A stretch of DNA of 64,000 bases from Arthrobacter sulfonylureivorans (GTDB lineage: Bacteria > Actinomycetota > Actinomycetes > Actinomycetales > Micrococcaceae), in assembly GCA_004000035.1 (NCBI GenBank), contig RJAE01000007.1, forward strand, positions 124,001-188,000, read 5' to 3'. The notes under the pieces were generated by a model. The model ran no database searches, was not told the DNA's origin, and worked only from the letters and a program-made list of their open reading frames with translations. This document shows, in pieces, positions 9,725 to 19,687 of this stretch. The position numbers and the translations under genes were made by a program. The number at the start of each line of letters is the position of its first letter. Position 1 is the first letter of the stretch.

Positions 9725-10264
9725 ATGAGTGTACGCACCCCCGACCCGTATCCCGGCTGGCTCTCGAACGAGGATCTGCACGAGGCCCGGCAACGCCTGC
9801 CGATGCTCTACGTGGAGGCAGTGCCGGTGCGGCTGGACTCGCTGGGCTACGTGACGGAGATCGGTTTGCTGCTGCAGGCCTCCGACGAAGGCGAGATGGT
9901 CCGCACCTTCGTATCGGGACGGGTGATGTACCGCGAGACGGTCCGCGCGGCCCTGCTGCGCCACTTGGAAAAGGACCTGGGGCCGCTGGCTTTTCCGCAA
10001 CTGCCGGCCAGCCCTGTGCCGTTTACCGTGGCGGAGTATTTCCCGTCGCCGTCCGAGACCGGGCTGACCGATGACCGGCAGCACGCCGTGGCGCTGGCCT
10101 ACGTCATCCCGGTCACCGGAGAATGCAACCCCCGCCAGGACGCACTTGAGCTGAGCTGGATGACGCCGGAGGATGCCCTCAGCCATGCGGTCCAGTCCGA
10201 GTTCATCGGCGGCCGCGGCAATCTCCTGCGCCAGGCGCTGGCTCACGCCGGCTGGTGCCGCTAA
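9725..10264 (+). CDS. NUDIX-like hydrolase (DUF4916 type)
   Basis: 179 residues from ATG 9725. The sequence WLSNEDLHEARQRLPMLYVEAVPVR, then GRVMYRETVRAALLRHLEKDLG and AVALAYVIPVTGEC, resembles a NUDIX-fold family seen widely in actinobacteria. The segment GRVMYRETVRAALLRHLEKD occupies the NUDIX-box position but lacks the canonical GX5EX7REUXEEXGU spacing, so pyrophosphohydrolase activity is uncertain. It is followed by a strong hairpin at 10320-10357. Confidence 0.7.
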   Translation: MSVRTPDPYPGWLSNEDLHEARQRLPMLYVEAVPVRLDSLGYVTEIGLLLQASDEGEMVRTFVSGRVMYRETVRAALLRHLEKDLGPLAFPQLPASPVPFTVAEYFPSPSETGLTDDRQHAVALAYVIPVTGECNPRQDALELSWMTPEDALSHAVQSEFIGGRGNLLRQALAHAGWCR

Positions 10265-10319
10265 CCACCGATCCGGCACGGTTGTCTGGTCCCCGCACCG
10301 CAAAACCCCGACGAATATT

Positions 10320-10357
10320 CAGCAGGCGCCCTTTAGCCGCGAAAAGGGAGCCTGCTG
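10320..10357. terminator. long inverted repeat, probable terminator of the NUDIX-like gene
   Basis: CAGCAGGC (10320-10327) pairs with GCCTGCTG (10350-10357), and CCCTTT (10329-10334) with AAAGGG (10343-10348), around an 8-base loop. It lies 56 bases after the stop codon. No T-tract follows. A 24-base-period repeat (GCCTTGGTCGAGAGGT at 10412 and 10436) lies just beyond. Confidence 0.6.
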
Positions 10358-10455
10358 ACTCCTCGATGATCGGGACGCGGTGTCGGCCCGCCGGTCGGGC
10401 GGCGCTCCTACGCCTTGGTCGAGAGGTCCGCCTATGCCTTGGTCGAGAGGTGCTC

Positions 10456-10707
10456 CTACCTGGGCAGCGTCCAGGTGTACATCTGGGCGGCCAGGTCTCG
10501 GGACTGCTCTTGGTGCTGGTCCTGACAGCGCAGCCGCTTTAGCGTGACCGGCCGCCGGCTGCGCCGGTTGGCAAGATCTATCAAGATCAGGCCGGCGGCG
10601 CGCAGCAGAACGGTCAGGTGGCTCTGGCCGCGGAGCTGTTCGGGCTGAACGGGGGCGTGCGTCGGCACCTGGCCGCTGCGGGCCTCGGGGGCAAAGAGGA
10701 TGCTCAT
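10456..10707 (-). CDS. small hypothetical protein
   Basis: An 83-residue frame from ATG 10707 beginning MSILFAPEARSGQ, with a central SHLTVLLRAAGLILIDLAN and an Arg/Gln-rich C-terminus. I do not recognise it. Support is limited to its length, plausible composition and a weak GAAG upstream of the ATG. It lies alone between a hairpin and a long gene-poor stretch. It could be spurious. Confidence 0.3.
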   Translation of the reverse strand: MSILFAPEARSGQVPTHAPVQPEQLRGQSHLTVLLRAAGLILIDLANRRSRRPVTLKRLRCQDQHQEQSRDLAAQMYTWTLPR

Positions 10708-11474
10708 GGCAGGCTTCAACTTTCACAGAACGTAGGGCTGCTGTGCGTTGGTGCGCTTCCCGGAGGCTTAACGAAGATGCGGTTCCGGAAGCTTTTCGAT
10801 GTCTTAGACGCTATCGGCGATCGCGGTCACCTTTGGTCCTCGATCCCGCTCCGGATACCAAATAATTCGGGCAAGGACATTCTCCGTCGGCACGGCTCAG
10901 ACCCCGGACCGCCTGGTGCCCCTTGCTGGGGCGGTGCCCCTTCCCCTCCATGAGCAGCGGGCGCCACACTCCCTGAGGAATGATCAGCATTCCTCGTGCC
11001 TGCTTGAGAGACCCCACGGCCCCCGGCCCAAAGGAGCGGACCAGCGCCAGTTTTGCTTACGACTCGGCAGGCAATGTGGCGCATGCTGTACGTCCATCTT
11101 CCGCAGCCTGCGCCAAGAACGGCTCGGCGACAGCAGCGCTGGCTCCCCTGGCTTAATGTGGCGTCTGCTGCCTCCGCCCGCCAAGTCAGGCCGTCATCCA
11201 GGCGACAAACCGATGGTCCGTCACCCAAGCAACATACCGATGTGCCGTCGCCCAGGCGACAAACCGACGGTGGGCAGAACCACCGATGCGCCGACGCGCA
11301 CCCCCGTGCTCCCGTGCTCGCCGTGCTCCCGCGACCGGACCGATTCTGAGATGCCGCTCACGATCGATCGTTTCATCATGGCGCCTCGCGGCACACCACA
11401 GCGGGCCTCCCAACCGAAAGGTAACGATTTCATATACTGTTCTGACGATCGCGAGCGTGACTAAGGAATTACCC
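10708..11474. other. gene-poor region with short tandem repeats
   Basis: No convincing gene. Composition is mixed and stops are frequent in most frames. Three 27-base units begin CGTC(A/G)(T/C)CCA at 11192, 11219 and 11246 and end at 11272, each containing CGACAAACCGA or a close variant. TAAGGAATTACCC at the end is the ribosome site of the next gene. The block could be decayed sequence. Confidence 0.4.
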
Positions 11475-12383
11475 ATGACCGAACAACAGGCCGAGACATT
11501 CATCCACCATGTCAAGGCCGAAAGCGTAGGCGCCGGTGCCCGGTTCCTCACGCGCTCCGGTGAGCATTCCGCACCCGTGGCGGACACCGCCGTCGTACCC
11601 GATGATTTCGGCACTCCGGCGGTGGTGGTGGCTACCTTGGAAGACGGCAGCCGGGTGCGCATTGCCCACGGGTCGCGCATCCGCATTGCTTCCTCACGCC
11701 GGCCCGCCCAGTTGCCCGGCGCGCTGGCGCAGGATGACCTGGAGCTGATTCCCGCCGAGGAGGGCACCCCCGAAGCCGTGGTGGTTGCGGTAGCCCGCGC
11801 CCATGCCCGCAATGCCGGAGTGCAGCGGCTGGCCGCCCGCTTGAGCCGCGGGCTCAATGCCAAAGCCGGCAGCCACTTGCAGGACGTGCGGGACCTCGCG
11901 CACACGCTGTTCGTGGAACTGGACGACCGCGAGCGCGCGCTCACGGTGTGCCGACTGATCATCGACCAGCCCTTCGACGGGAACTTCGGCCGGTGGAAAT
12001 GGATCGAGTCGGCACTGGCCATGGCCGCCTACATCCTGCGCGAATCAGGCAGCGAAGAGGACAGCGCGGAAGCGCTGCGGCTGGCCGACACGTTGCGCAC
12101 TCCGGACGACGCCGACGAGGATCCCTTCCGCGCGAAGATCAACGCCGAAGTCCGCCAGCGCCAGCTGAACGAACCGAACCTCTATGACAAAGAAATCCAC
12201 CGGGCGATGGCTGCCGCCGACCGCACGGCGGAGCGCGAGTGGCGCGAGCTGCGGCTGACCGCGCTGTTGTACTTGCGCACGCACGGCGGGTCAGAGACTT
12301 TGGAACCGGTTGAATTGGACCGCCGAATCAGCAACGAATTGGTGGCCATCCGCGCCCTGGACGTCCAGCAACGGAACTCCTAA
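11475..12383 (+). CDS. hypothetical protein, conserved-looking
   Basis: 302 residues from ATG 11475, with AAGGAA six bases upstream. Residues 45-90 form a beta-rich segment (VVVATLEDGSRVRIAHGSRIRI); residues 125-290 are predominantly helical with many charged residues (DVRDLAHTLFVELDDRERALTVCRLIID), suggestive of a helical-repeat domain. No signal peptide or membrane segment. Codon use is typical of the GC-rich flank, supporting a real gene. I do not recognise the family. The SRPBCC gene follows after 55 bases on the same strand. Confidence 0.7.
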   Translation: MTEQQAETFIHHVKAESVGAGARFLTRSGEHSAPVADTAVVPDDFGTPAVVVATLEDGSRVRIAHGSRIRIASSRRPAQLPGALAQDDLELIPAEEGTPEAVVVAVARAHARNAGVQRLAARLSRGLNAKAGSHLQDVRDLAHTLFVELDDRERALTVCRLIIDQPFDGNFGRWKWIESALAMAAYILRESGSEEDSAEALRLADTLRTPDDADEDPFRAKINAEVRQRQLNEPNLYDKEIHRAMAAADRTAEREWRELRLTALLYLRTHGGSETLEPVELDRRISNELVAIRALDVQQRNS

Positions 12384-12438
12384 CGCCCTGCGTCCGGGCT
12401 CTGGCCACTCCCTGCGGCCCGGGAGTAGAGTCGGCCGC

Positions 12439-13215
12439 ATGACGGAAAGCGGAGCTGCAACGGAGCCCGGTTCACTCAGCGTCCACATCAACGCGGATGC
12501 CCGCCAGGTGTGGACCATGCTGCGCGAACCCAGACGCATCGCGCAGTGGCACGGCTGGGATATGGCTGGACTGGACGAGGAGATCCGCGAGATCTACTTC
12601 AGCGACGCCACAGAGGCCGAAGACCACAAACGGCTCACCATGGGCGACAGCGACGCCTTCATCCTGGAACCAGTGGGCGACGGCGTCCGGCTCACCCTTC
12701 AGCGCGGCCCCGAGTCCGGCGAGCAGTCCGACGAATGGTGGGAGGACGTCACCGAAGGCTGGCTGACCTTCCTGCAGCAACTGCGGTTCGCCTTGGAACG
12801 GCACCCCAACGACCCCCGCCAGACCACCTACCTCGGCGCAGACTCCATCCCGTCGGGCGGGCTGCTCTCCAGCCTTGGCCTGGACAACCTGCCGACGGCG
12901 GGCGAGACGTACAGCGCGTCTCTGGCCACCGGGGAAGAGATTTCCGGAAAGGTGTGGTTCCGCTCGGACCGCCAGCTGGGGTTGACCGTTGATTCGTATG
13001 CCGACCGTGGCGGCGGCCTGCTGATCGTCGCAGAAACCCCATCGCACCCGGAGGGCAGGCCCGAGGGCGGCAGCCAGGTGCTGATCAGCTGCTATGGGCT
13101 CGGTGCCAGGCGGTTGGCCGAGATCCGGGACGGCTGGGAGGCCTGGCGCAACAACGCGCTGCCCGGCGCCGACCGGCTGGTGCTGGGCAGCACCGCCGGA
13201 CCCGGCTCCGACTAG
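12439..13215 (+). CDS. SRPBCC/AHSA1-like ligand-binding protein
   Basis: 258 residues from ATG 12439. The start SLSVHINADARQVWTMLREPRRIAQWHGWD is the typical opening of the START/Bet v1-like (SRPBCC) fold, with a later WWEDVTEGWLTFLQQLRFALE forming the long C-terminal helix of an AHSA1-type domain. Residues 150-245 are an additional beta-rich part ending ARRLAEIRDGWEAWRN. These proteins bind hydrophobic ligands or act as co-chaperones; the ligand is unknown. It probably shares a transcript with the preceding gene. Confidence 0.8.
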   Translation: MTESGAATEPGSLSVHINADARQVWTMLREPRRIAQWHGWDMAGLDEEIREIYFSDATEAEDHKRLTMGDSDAFILEPVGDGVRLTLQRGPESGEQSDEWWEDVTEGWLTFLQQLRFALERHPNDPRQTTYLGADSIPSGGLLSSLGLDNLPTAGETYSASLATGEEISGKVWFRSDRQLGLTVDSYADRGGGLLIVAETPSHPEGRPEGGSQVLISCYGLGARRLAEIRDGWEAWRNNALPGADRLVLGSTAGPGSD

Positions 13216-13268
13216 AGAACCCGGCCCTCGCCGGCGGAGTTTCCACCGACGGGCGTGCACCCCGCGCG

Positions 13269-14327
13269 TCAGGCCCCGCCTTGCTGCCGGCGCTGGAAGC
13301 GACGCCGGTTCTTCTCGCGGATGGTCCGCTGGTGCATGAGATACACGAGACTGATCCCCACCAGAGCGCCAATGGCGGTCTGCAGTGCCCTGTCCACCAT
13401 CAGTTCACGCGGATCGGTGGGGGCAGCAAGCTCGGTCATGATCAGGGCCAGCGGCGTGATGAAGATCAGCGCCAGCGCGTAGTGGCGCAGCACGAACATT
13501 TCCGCGCTGAACTGCAGCACGATCACCATCAGGACCAGGACCCAAGGCTCCGGGCGCGGGGCCAGCAACAGCCCGGCTACCACCACGCCCGCGAAGGTCC
13601 CCAGGATTCGGTGGACGCCCTTTTTCACCCGTTGGGCCAGGCTAGGCCCCGCGATCGGCGCCACGGCAGCCACCATCGCCCAGTAGTTGTGTCCCAGCCC
13701 CACCACAGTGGCGAGGGTTCCTGCGGTCAGGGCCGCCAGCGCATTGGCACCGGCCTCTACACGGAATTCCCGCCAGTGCTCGCGGGTAAACTGCGGCTTG
13801 GGCGGCGGCGCCATGGATGTGCGCCAGGCCGGCACCAGCCGGCTGCTGATCCCGATCAGCATGGCCAGCACCACACTTGCCAGGCCGGTCAGCATGGCTT
13901 GCCACAGCGGCGCGGTCAGCGGGATGGAACCGATGGCCGCATAGCCGAACGTAAAGAAGATGACGCCGGCCGGGCGCAGCTGGAAGTAGTTGACCGCCAG
14001 CGACCACAGGCCCGCCACCACCGTGGTGCCGAAGACGATGCCCCAGGGTCCGGCATCGGCCATGGCGGTGAGGGCGCCGAGGAACATGACCAGCATGATC
14101 AACACGCCGAACTGGCCCTGATGCCGCAGCCTTGCTCCGTGAGCCTCACCCCGGCCGTAGATTCCGGTGAAGGCGCCGAAGGCGGCGAAGATCATCAGAT
14201 CGAACCGGCCCATCGCCAGCAGGGCGAGCAGCGGCAGGCCGACGCTGATGCCGCAGCGGGTGGCCACGATATGGTCCTGGCGCGCCGGACCTACCCGGAA
14301 GAATTCGCGTACGTACTGCGTCGCCAT
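13269..14327 (-). CDS. FUSC-family inner-membrane protein
   Basis: 352 residues from ATG 14327, with about ten hydrophobic segments in two blocks: residues 25-165 (GISVGLPLLALLAMG, FGVLIMLVMFLGALTAM) and 205-340. The second block has the signature HNYWAMVAAVAPIAGPSLAQRVKKGVHRILGTFAGV, typical of fusaric-acid-resistance and aromatic-acid-exporter-like proteins. The family is associated with efflux of aromatic acids; the substrate here is not indicated. It is convergent with the SRPBCC gene. The C-terminus is Arg-rich (IREKNRRRFQRRQQ), consistent with a cytoplasmic tail. Confidence 0.88.
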   Translation of the reverse strand: MATQYVREFFRVGPARQDHIVATRCGISVGLPLLALLAMGRFDLMIFAAFGAFTGIYGRGEAHGARLRHQGQFGVLIMLVMFLGALTAMADAGPWGIVFGTTVVAGLWSLAVNYFQLRPAGVIFFTFGYAAIGSIPLTAPLWQAMLTGLASVVLAMLIGISSRLVPAWRTSMAPPPKPQFTREHWREFRVEAGANALAALTAGTLATVVGLGHNYWAMVAAVAPIAGPSLAQRVKKGVHRILGTFAGVVVAGLLLAPRPEPWVLVLMVIVLQFSAEMFVLRHYALALIFITPLALIMTELAAPTDPRELMVDRALQTAIGALVGISLVYLMHQRTIREKNRRRFQRRQQGGA

Positions 14328-15999
<1,672 letters not shown>

Positions 16000-16022
16000 C
16001 CTTCGCCGCTACATCTCCACAG

Positions 16023-16069
16023 GCGGAAGGCCGCCGTCGTATCCAAAGATAACGACGGCGGCCTTCCGC
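16023..16069. terminator. tgt terminator hairpin
   Basis: GCGGAAGGCCGCCGTCGT (16023-16040) is exactly complementary to 16052-16069: an 18-base perfect stem with an 11-base loop, between convergent genes, so probably bidirectional. The inner stem is the ACGACGGCGG core repeated elsewhere in the flanks. Confidence 0.9.
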
Positions 16070-16087
16070 ACTGAGTGCGCCTGCGAC

Positions 16088-16411
16088 TTAGGCGGCAAGC
16101 ACGACGTCGGCCTGCTCGTCCTGCGCCAGAGGCGCCAGGATTATCAGCCGGCAGTCGACCTGTTCCGGATCGGCATGCTCGGGCAGGACCCCGGAAATCG
16201 CACACGCCTGCAGATGCCAGAGGACGGCTCCGTCCACCGAGGCATGCTGCAGATCTATGGTCACTTCCAGGCCTGCCGCCAAAGAATTTGCCCGCTTCGC
16301 GAGTGAATACACTGCCAGGACATTGCGCTCATCGACCCGCCCGCGCACGTCAATATGCGCCGATGAGCATTCCAGGTCGACGCGCACCGTCACTCCCAGC
16401 TTTCCGCTCAT
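16088..16411 (-). CDS. small STAS-like protein
   Basis: 107 residues from ATG 16411, which overlaps the stop of the upstream GNAT gene (ATGA). The pattern VTVRVDLECSSAHIDVRGRVDERNVLAVYSLAKRAN then LEVTIDLQHASVDGAVLWHLQ fits the strand-helix-strand layout of a STAS/anti-sigma-antagonist domain, with D-L-x-x-A-S-V-D where SpoIIAA proteins carry the phosphorylatable Ser. The match is by layout only, so the role is tentative. Translational coupling to the acetyltransferase suggests joint production. Confidence 0.6.
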   Translation of the reverse strand: MSGKLGVTVRVDLECSSAHIDVRGRVDERNVLAVYSLAKRANSLAAGLEVTIDLQHASVDGAVLWHLQACAISGVLPEHADPEQVDCRLIILAPLAQDEQADVVLAA

Positions 16412-16809
16412 CGGGATCCCGCCTTCGAGCCAGCCGAGGCGCGGACAGCGGCAGCCGGAACCCGACGGCGGCGACGTGCGGCACGGGATTTGCCTTCCAG
16501 CGCCCAGGACTTGTGGAATCGGCTGCGCTGCTCCTGGGGGACCAACTGCAGGAAGACCGGATGGCCGAAGACCTGCTGCCTGGCCTCCGAGCAAAACGGC
16601 AGCACACGCAGCCGGCGGCGGTGCGCCTCGGCCAGCGCCCGGCGCACCAAGGGCTCGCCGAGTCCCAGTCCGCGGTGCCATCGGTCTTCTTCTATTTCGA
16701 GGAGCCACATTTCGCCGTCTTGGATCTTGTACTGCAATGACGCGGCCACTTCACCATCAACGTAGGCATCGAAGCGTGATGCGCCGTAGTTGTCGCGTAT
16801 AACTTGCAT
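16408..16809 (-). CDS. GNAT-family N-acetyltransferase, small
   Basis: 133 residues from ATG 16809. The segment SLQYKIQDGEMWLLEIEEDRWHRGLGLGEPLVRRALAEAHRR contains the acetyl-CoA loop R-G-L-G-L-G-E and the following helix; FCSEARQQVFGHPVF follows. It resembles the compact YidJ-like GNAT proteins of about 100 residues, here extended by a basic Ala/Arg/Ser tail of about 30 residues. The substrate is unknown. A CTTAC-N3-GTAAG palindrome lies 107 bases upstream, probably a site for the adjacent TetR protein. Confidence 0.8.
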   Translation of the reverse strand: MQVIRDNYGASRFDAYVDGEVAASLQYKIQDGEMWLLEIEEDRWHRGLGLGEPLVRRALAEAHRRRLRVLPFCSEARQQVFGHPVFLQLVPQEQRSRFHKSWALEGKSRAARRRRRVPAAAVRASAGSKAGSR

Positions 16810-16915
16810 GCCTTCTCCTCATCCATGCGCAGCCCGGCAGTGCCGCCCTTGGCGATGCCAGCCACCTGCTGCGAAACCATGGCTCCAGCGGGCCGGAGCC
16901 ACAACAGTAACCGTA

Positions 16916-16928
16916 CTTACGATGTAAG
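16916..16928. promoter_or_regulatory. CTTAC-GAT-GTAAG palindrome, candidate TetR operator (copy 1)
   Basis: A perfect 13-base inverted repeat upstream of the GNAT/STAS pair. A second inverted repeat TAAGCA-N5-TGCTTA (16925-16941) overlaps it. The same CTTAC-N3-GTAAG element recurs at 17942, on the other side of the TetR gene. Confidence 0.6.
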
Positions 16929-17018
16929 CAAAGCATGCTTAGTATCGTTCTGCAAAGTCTCCGGGTGAATTTCAGGTGGCGGGAGGAAAAACATTTGCCG
17001 GACGGGCATGGGCCGCCC

Positions 17019-17732
17019 TCAGGTGAGCTGGCTATCCAGTCTGTCCAGCAGGGCATCAAGCGCCGCGTCGAACTCCTGTTTGGAACGGTCTTCCGACAGC
17101 AGGTCCTGCAACTCCTGCAGAAGTGGATAGTCGGTCAGGTCCGCCTGCCGGGAGGGCGATGGATCGGGATCCTCCACCGGCCCGATGTCGGCGCCGAGGG
17201 CAGCTACCTCCAACAACAAGTTGCCGATCAGGAAACTGCTGAAGGCCCGGTAAGCTTCGACCGCCTGCTCGTTGCTGAACCCCGCTTGGGTCATCGCCCT
17301 GAGGAACGACTCGACCCAGCGCAGGCTCCGCAACGGCGGGCGGACCCACGGAGCCTCGGCGGGCCGCGTGGCAATCAGCGGGAAGACCTGGGGATGCTTC
17401 ACGGCCAGCCGGCGCAGACCATGGGCCAGCCGGAGAAGGTAGTCCTGCCAACCGTAGCGCGGCTCCACATATACTTCGGGATCGCTGTACAACTCGTCGA
17501 CCACCGACTCCACGATGCCGTCAAGCAGGTCCTCTCGCGAGGGCACGTAGCGGTACAGCGACATGGCTTCGACGTCCAGCTCGGCACCCAATCGCCGCAT
17601 GCTCAATTGCCGGACCCCATGCTCCTCGATGAACACTGCACCGGCCTCGAGAATCCGCTGTCGGTCCAGCCGCGGCCTGTCGCCACCGGGATGGCCCGTT
17701 TCTGGCGATGCGGACGTTCCGGACTCGACCAT
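17019..17732 (-). CDS. TetR/AcrR-family transcriptional regulator
   Basis: 237 residues from ATG 17732, preceded by AGGAGG. The N-terminal HTH (residues about 22-70) reads DRQRILEAGAVFIEEHGVRQLSMRRLGAELDVEAMSLYRYVPSREDLLDGIVE; the C-terminal part, with LRRLAVKHPQVFPLIATRP and AYRAFSSFLIGNLLLEVA, is a TetR_C ligand-binding domain. It is flanked by two identical CTTAC-N3-GTAAG palindromes, at 16916 (before the GNAT operon) and 17942 (before its own promoter region and the divergent small gene), which suggests control of both sides. The ligand is unknown. Confidence 0.92.
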   Translation of the reverse strand: MVESGTSASPETGHPGGDRPRLDRQRILEAGAVFIEEHGVRQLSMRRLGAELDVEAMSLYRYVPSREDLLDGIVESVVDELYSDPEVYVEPRYGWQDYLLRLAHGLRRLAVKHPQVFPLIATRPAEAPWVRPPLRSLRWVESFLRAMTQAGFSNEQAVEAYRAFSSFLIGNLLLEVAALGADIGPVEDPDPSPSRQADLTDYPLLQELQDLLSEDRSKQEFDAALDALLDRLDSQLT

Positions 17733-18049
17733 TGAGCACTTCCCTCCTGCGATTGCGCACCAGCCTACGCGCCCGGATTCCCCCTGTCCTCCCACCGCCC
17801 GCGGACGAGCGGCCTAAGTCCTGCTCGAATCCCGCACCCGGCAGTGCGTGATTTCCGCTGCGGGCCGCGGTTTTTTCGCTGTTGGAGAAGGTTTGGAAAA
17901 TTCCCGGCAAAATGCCTGATCTGGGGGTGCCAAGCGCAGACCTTACACTGTAAGCTGGCGAAACCCGGGGCTCGTTCTTTCATCCGAGGGGTGGGAGGCC
18001 CGGTTAGGGCAGAGGGACCTTCGTTCTGGCCAGATAGGAAGTTAGCAAA
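17733..18049. other. divergent promoter region between the TetR gene and a small ORF
   Basis: No gene seen. It contains the palindrome at 17942 and, near 17850-17880, a GC-rich stretch running into TTTTTT that could be a weak terminator. AGGAAG precedes the small ORF at 18050. Confidence 0.45.
17942..17954. promoter_or_regulatory. CTTAC-ACT-GTAAG palindrome, candidate TetR operator (copy 2)
   Basis: Perfect 13-base inverted repeat with the same arms as the copy at 16916. It is 210 bases upstream of the TetR start and 96 bases upstream of the ORF at 18050. Confidence 0.6.
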
Positions 18050-18289
18050 ATGGAAGAACATCTGAAGGACGTTTGGACCGCTTCGGCAGCGGTCGAGGGG
18101 TTGCAGGTCGAGATGGACCAGGCTGAAACGAATCTGGACGTTGCCATTGATGTCGCCCTGAAGGCCGGAATCGCACCGGAGGAAATCCTCGTGTCGGCAA
18201 ACTTGTCGCCGTCAGAGCTCAGCGAGCGCGTCCCGACCCTGGTCATCGACGATCAGGCTGCAGAGGAATCCGAAGCCAGCGCATTGTAG
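18050..18289 (+). CDS. small acidic hypothetical protein
   Basis: 79 residues from ATG 18050, with AGGAAG eight bases upstream. The protein is acidic and mostly helical (VEGLQVEMDQAETNLDVAIDVALKAGIAPEEILVSANLSPSELSERV). The phrase AGIAPEEILVSANLSPSEL suggests a helix-turn-helix-sized domain, but it is not a recognisable DNA-binding one. Its last 37 bases overlap the opposing transporter gene. Start context and composition support a real gene; function unknown. Confidence 0.65.
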   Translation: MEEHLKDVWTASAAVEGLQVEMDQAETNLDVAIDVALKAGIAPEEILVSANLSPSELSERVPTLVIDDQAAEESEASAL

Positions 18290-18963
18290 GACGGTTCACG
18301 CTTCTTCACCCAGCCGATCACCGCTGTGGTGACGGGGACGAAGAGGAACTCCACCAACGTCTTATAGACGAAGCCGACCAAGACGTAGTTGACGAACGTG
18401 GGGACGTCGTTGATGCCGATAATCGAGGCCGCAATCGAGCAGAAGATCAGTGTGTCGGCGAATTCCCCGACCCCGGTGGAGCCCATCAGCCGCGCCCACA
18501 AGCGGCGTTCGCCCCAACGTTCCTTCATCCGCACCAGCACCCAGGAATTCAGCGTCTGACCCACGAGGAAGCCCAGCAGGCTGGCGAGCACGATCAACGG
18601 CACTGGGCCGAGCGCACCCTCAAGGGCCTGCTGTTTCATCCGGCCGAAGTCGTCGTCAAAGCCGGGAAGTCCGATGATGACCCAGTAGCAAAGCGAGGCG
18701 AAGACCGACAGGGCGAAGGTGGTGATGATGGCCTTGCGTGCCACCTTGAAGCCGTACACCTCGCTGATCACGTCGCCCAGGATGTAGGCCAGCGGGAACA
18801 GGAAGAAGCCGCCGTCGGTAATAATCGGCCCGATAACCACACCCTTGGCCGCGCCGATGTTGGACAGAATCAGGACCACGGCCATCACGGCAAGCATGAT
18901 GCCAAAGTAGGGGCTGCCGATCGAGGCGAAGCGGGCAGGCGTGCGGGATTGCAGTTCAGTCAT
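18253..18963 (-). CDS. queuosine precursor (preQ0/preQ1) transporter, YhhQ/VUT family
   Basis: 236 residues from ATG 18963, with six or seven hydrophobic segments. Family features are PYFGIMLAVMAVVLILSNIGAAKG, the conserved FPLAYILGDVISEVYGFKVARK and STGVGEFADTLIFCSIA, with a final FLFVPVTTAVIGWVKKREP. The family imports 7-deazaguanine precursors. With tgt 2.3 kb away and no synthesis genes visible, the organism probably salvages preQ0, preQ1 or queuine. A 16-base palindrome lies 47 bases upstream of the start. I looked for a preQ1 riboswitch in the leader and could not make one fit. Confidence 0.9.
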   Translation of the reverse strand: MTELQSRTPARFASIGSPYFGIMLAVMAVVLILSNIGAAKGVVIGPIITDGGFFLFPLAYILGDVISEVYGFKVARKAIITTFALSVFASLCYWVIIGLPGFDDDFGRMKQQALEGALGPVPLIVLASLLGFLVGQTLNSWVLVRMKERWGERRLWARLMGSTGVGEFADTLIFCSIAASIIGINDVPTFVNYVLVGFVYKTLVEFLFVPVTTAVIGWVKKREPSYNALASDSSAA

Positions 18964-19009
18964 TGTGGTGGTTCACCCTTATAGAAGTGGTTCGCGCAAC
19001 GCTTCACAC

Positions 19010-19025
19010 CGTCAGGTGCCTGACG
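19010..19025. promoter_or_regulatory. palindrome CGTCAGG-TG-CCTGACG upstream of the precursor transporter
   Basis: Seven-base perfect arms around TG, 47 bases before the transporter ATG and about 100 bases before the divergent membrane-protein gene. It could be an operator or a leader hairpin; the regulator is unknown. Confidence 0.45.
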
Positions 19026-19128
19026 AAACGTCCGCTGTATTAGCACTAATGGGTCCGTCTGCCACCCGGACCGCCATCCATTCTCCCACGGCCCGACAGT
19101 TCCTTGTTGGCCGACCTATTCTTGCTCT

Positions 19129-19581
19129 ATGAGCCAGGAACCGGAGCTCGACGAGTTCGAGCGCAGCAACCCGCGCCACCGGGTGACGTTTGGGTTCGGC
19201 GCCTTTGTGGTGGGTTTCCTGGTGGCGATCTCCGTTTTCGCGCTGGGCGCCCTACTGCTCACCCTGATCGGCGGCCCGGTCAACGGGCACCAGCTGGCGT
19301 CGGCAGCGCTCCTGGCCCTGGTCGTCGGGCTGTATGCCGGCGGCGTCGGACTGGTGGTCGGGGCGCCGATCGCGTTTGTGCTGGGCCTGTTGCTCCGGCC
19401 GGTGGCCAACCAGTGGCTGCACGTGCTGGCCTTCTTCCTGGTGATGACCACGGCTTCCTTCCTGATCCTGGTCTCGCTCTCCAGCGGCGACCCGCTCGGC
19501 ACGCTCGAACTGGCGGCGCTGATCGGGCTGGCCGCCGCGATCGGCCGCCTCAGTGTGTGGAAGATGATGGATATCCGCTGA
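19129..19581 (+). CDS. four-helix membrane protein, unknown function
   Basis: 150 residues from ATG 19129. An acidic N-terminus (MSQEPELDEFERSNPRHR) is followed by four hydrophobic segments at about 22-46, 56-82, 92-112 and 122-138. No family was recognised. Codon bias matches the flanking genes. It is probably an inner-membrane protein; the kinase gene follows about 100 bases downstream, and a half-element of the CCGCCGTCGT repeat lies between them (19639-19651). Confidence 0.75.
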   Translation: MSQEPELDEFERSNPRHRVTFGFGAFVVGFLVAISVFALGALLLTLIGGPVNGHQLASAALLALVVGLYAGGVGLVVGAPIAFVLGLLLRPVANQWLHVLAFFLVMTTASFLILVSLSSGDPLGTLELAALIGLAAAIGRLSVWKMMDIR

Positions 19582-19687
19582 CCGGACCCGGCCGCGCAGC
19601 CGCCGCGCAGCCCGCCGCGCGTTCGCCCTGAGGCGAGCACCGCCGTCGTTATTAGGAACCGGGGGTGCAGGGGTGGAAAATGGGCGC

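Noticed and set aside
17800-17880. A tRNA-like GCTCGAATCCCGC followed by a T-run
   Set aside because: The bases around the would-be T loop are not complementary (CCTGC versus CCGCA), and no acceptor or anticodon arm could be found.
18964-19080. preQ1 riboswitch in the transporter leader
   Set aside because: A GAAG/CTTC stem can be drawn, but the A-rich tail and conserved loop of preQ1 classes are absent.
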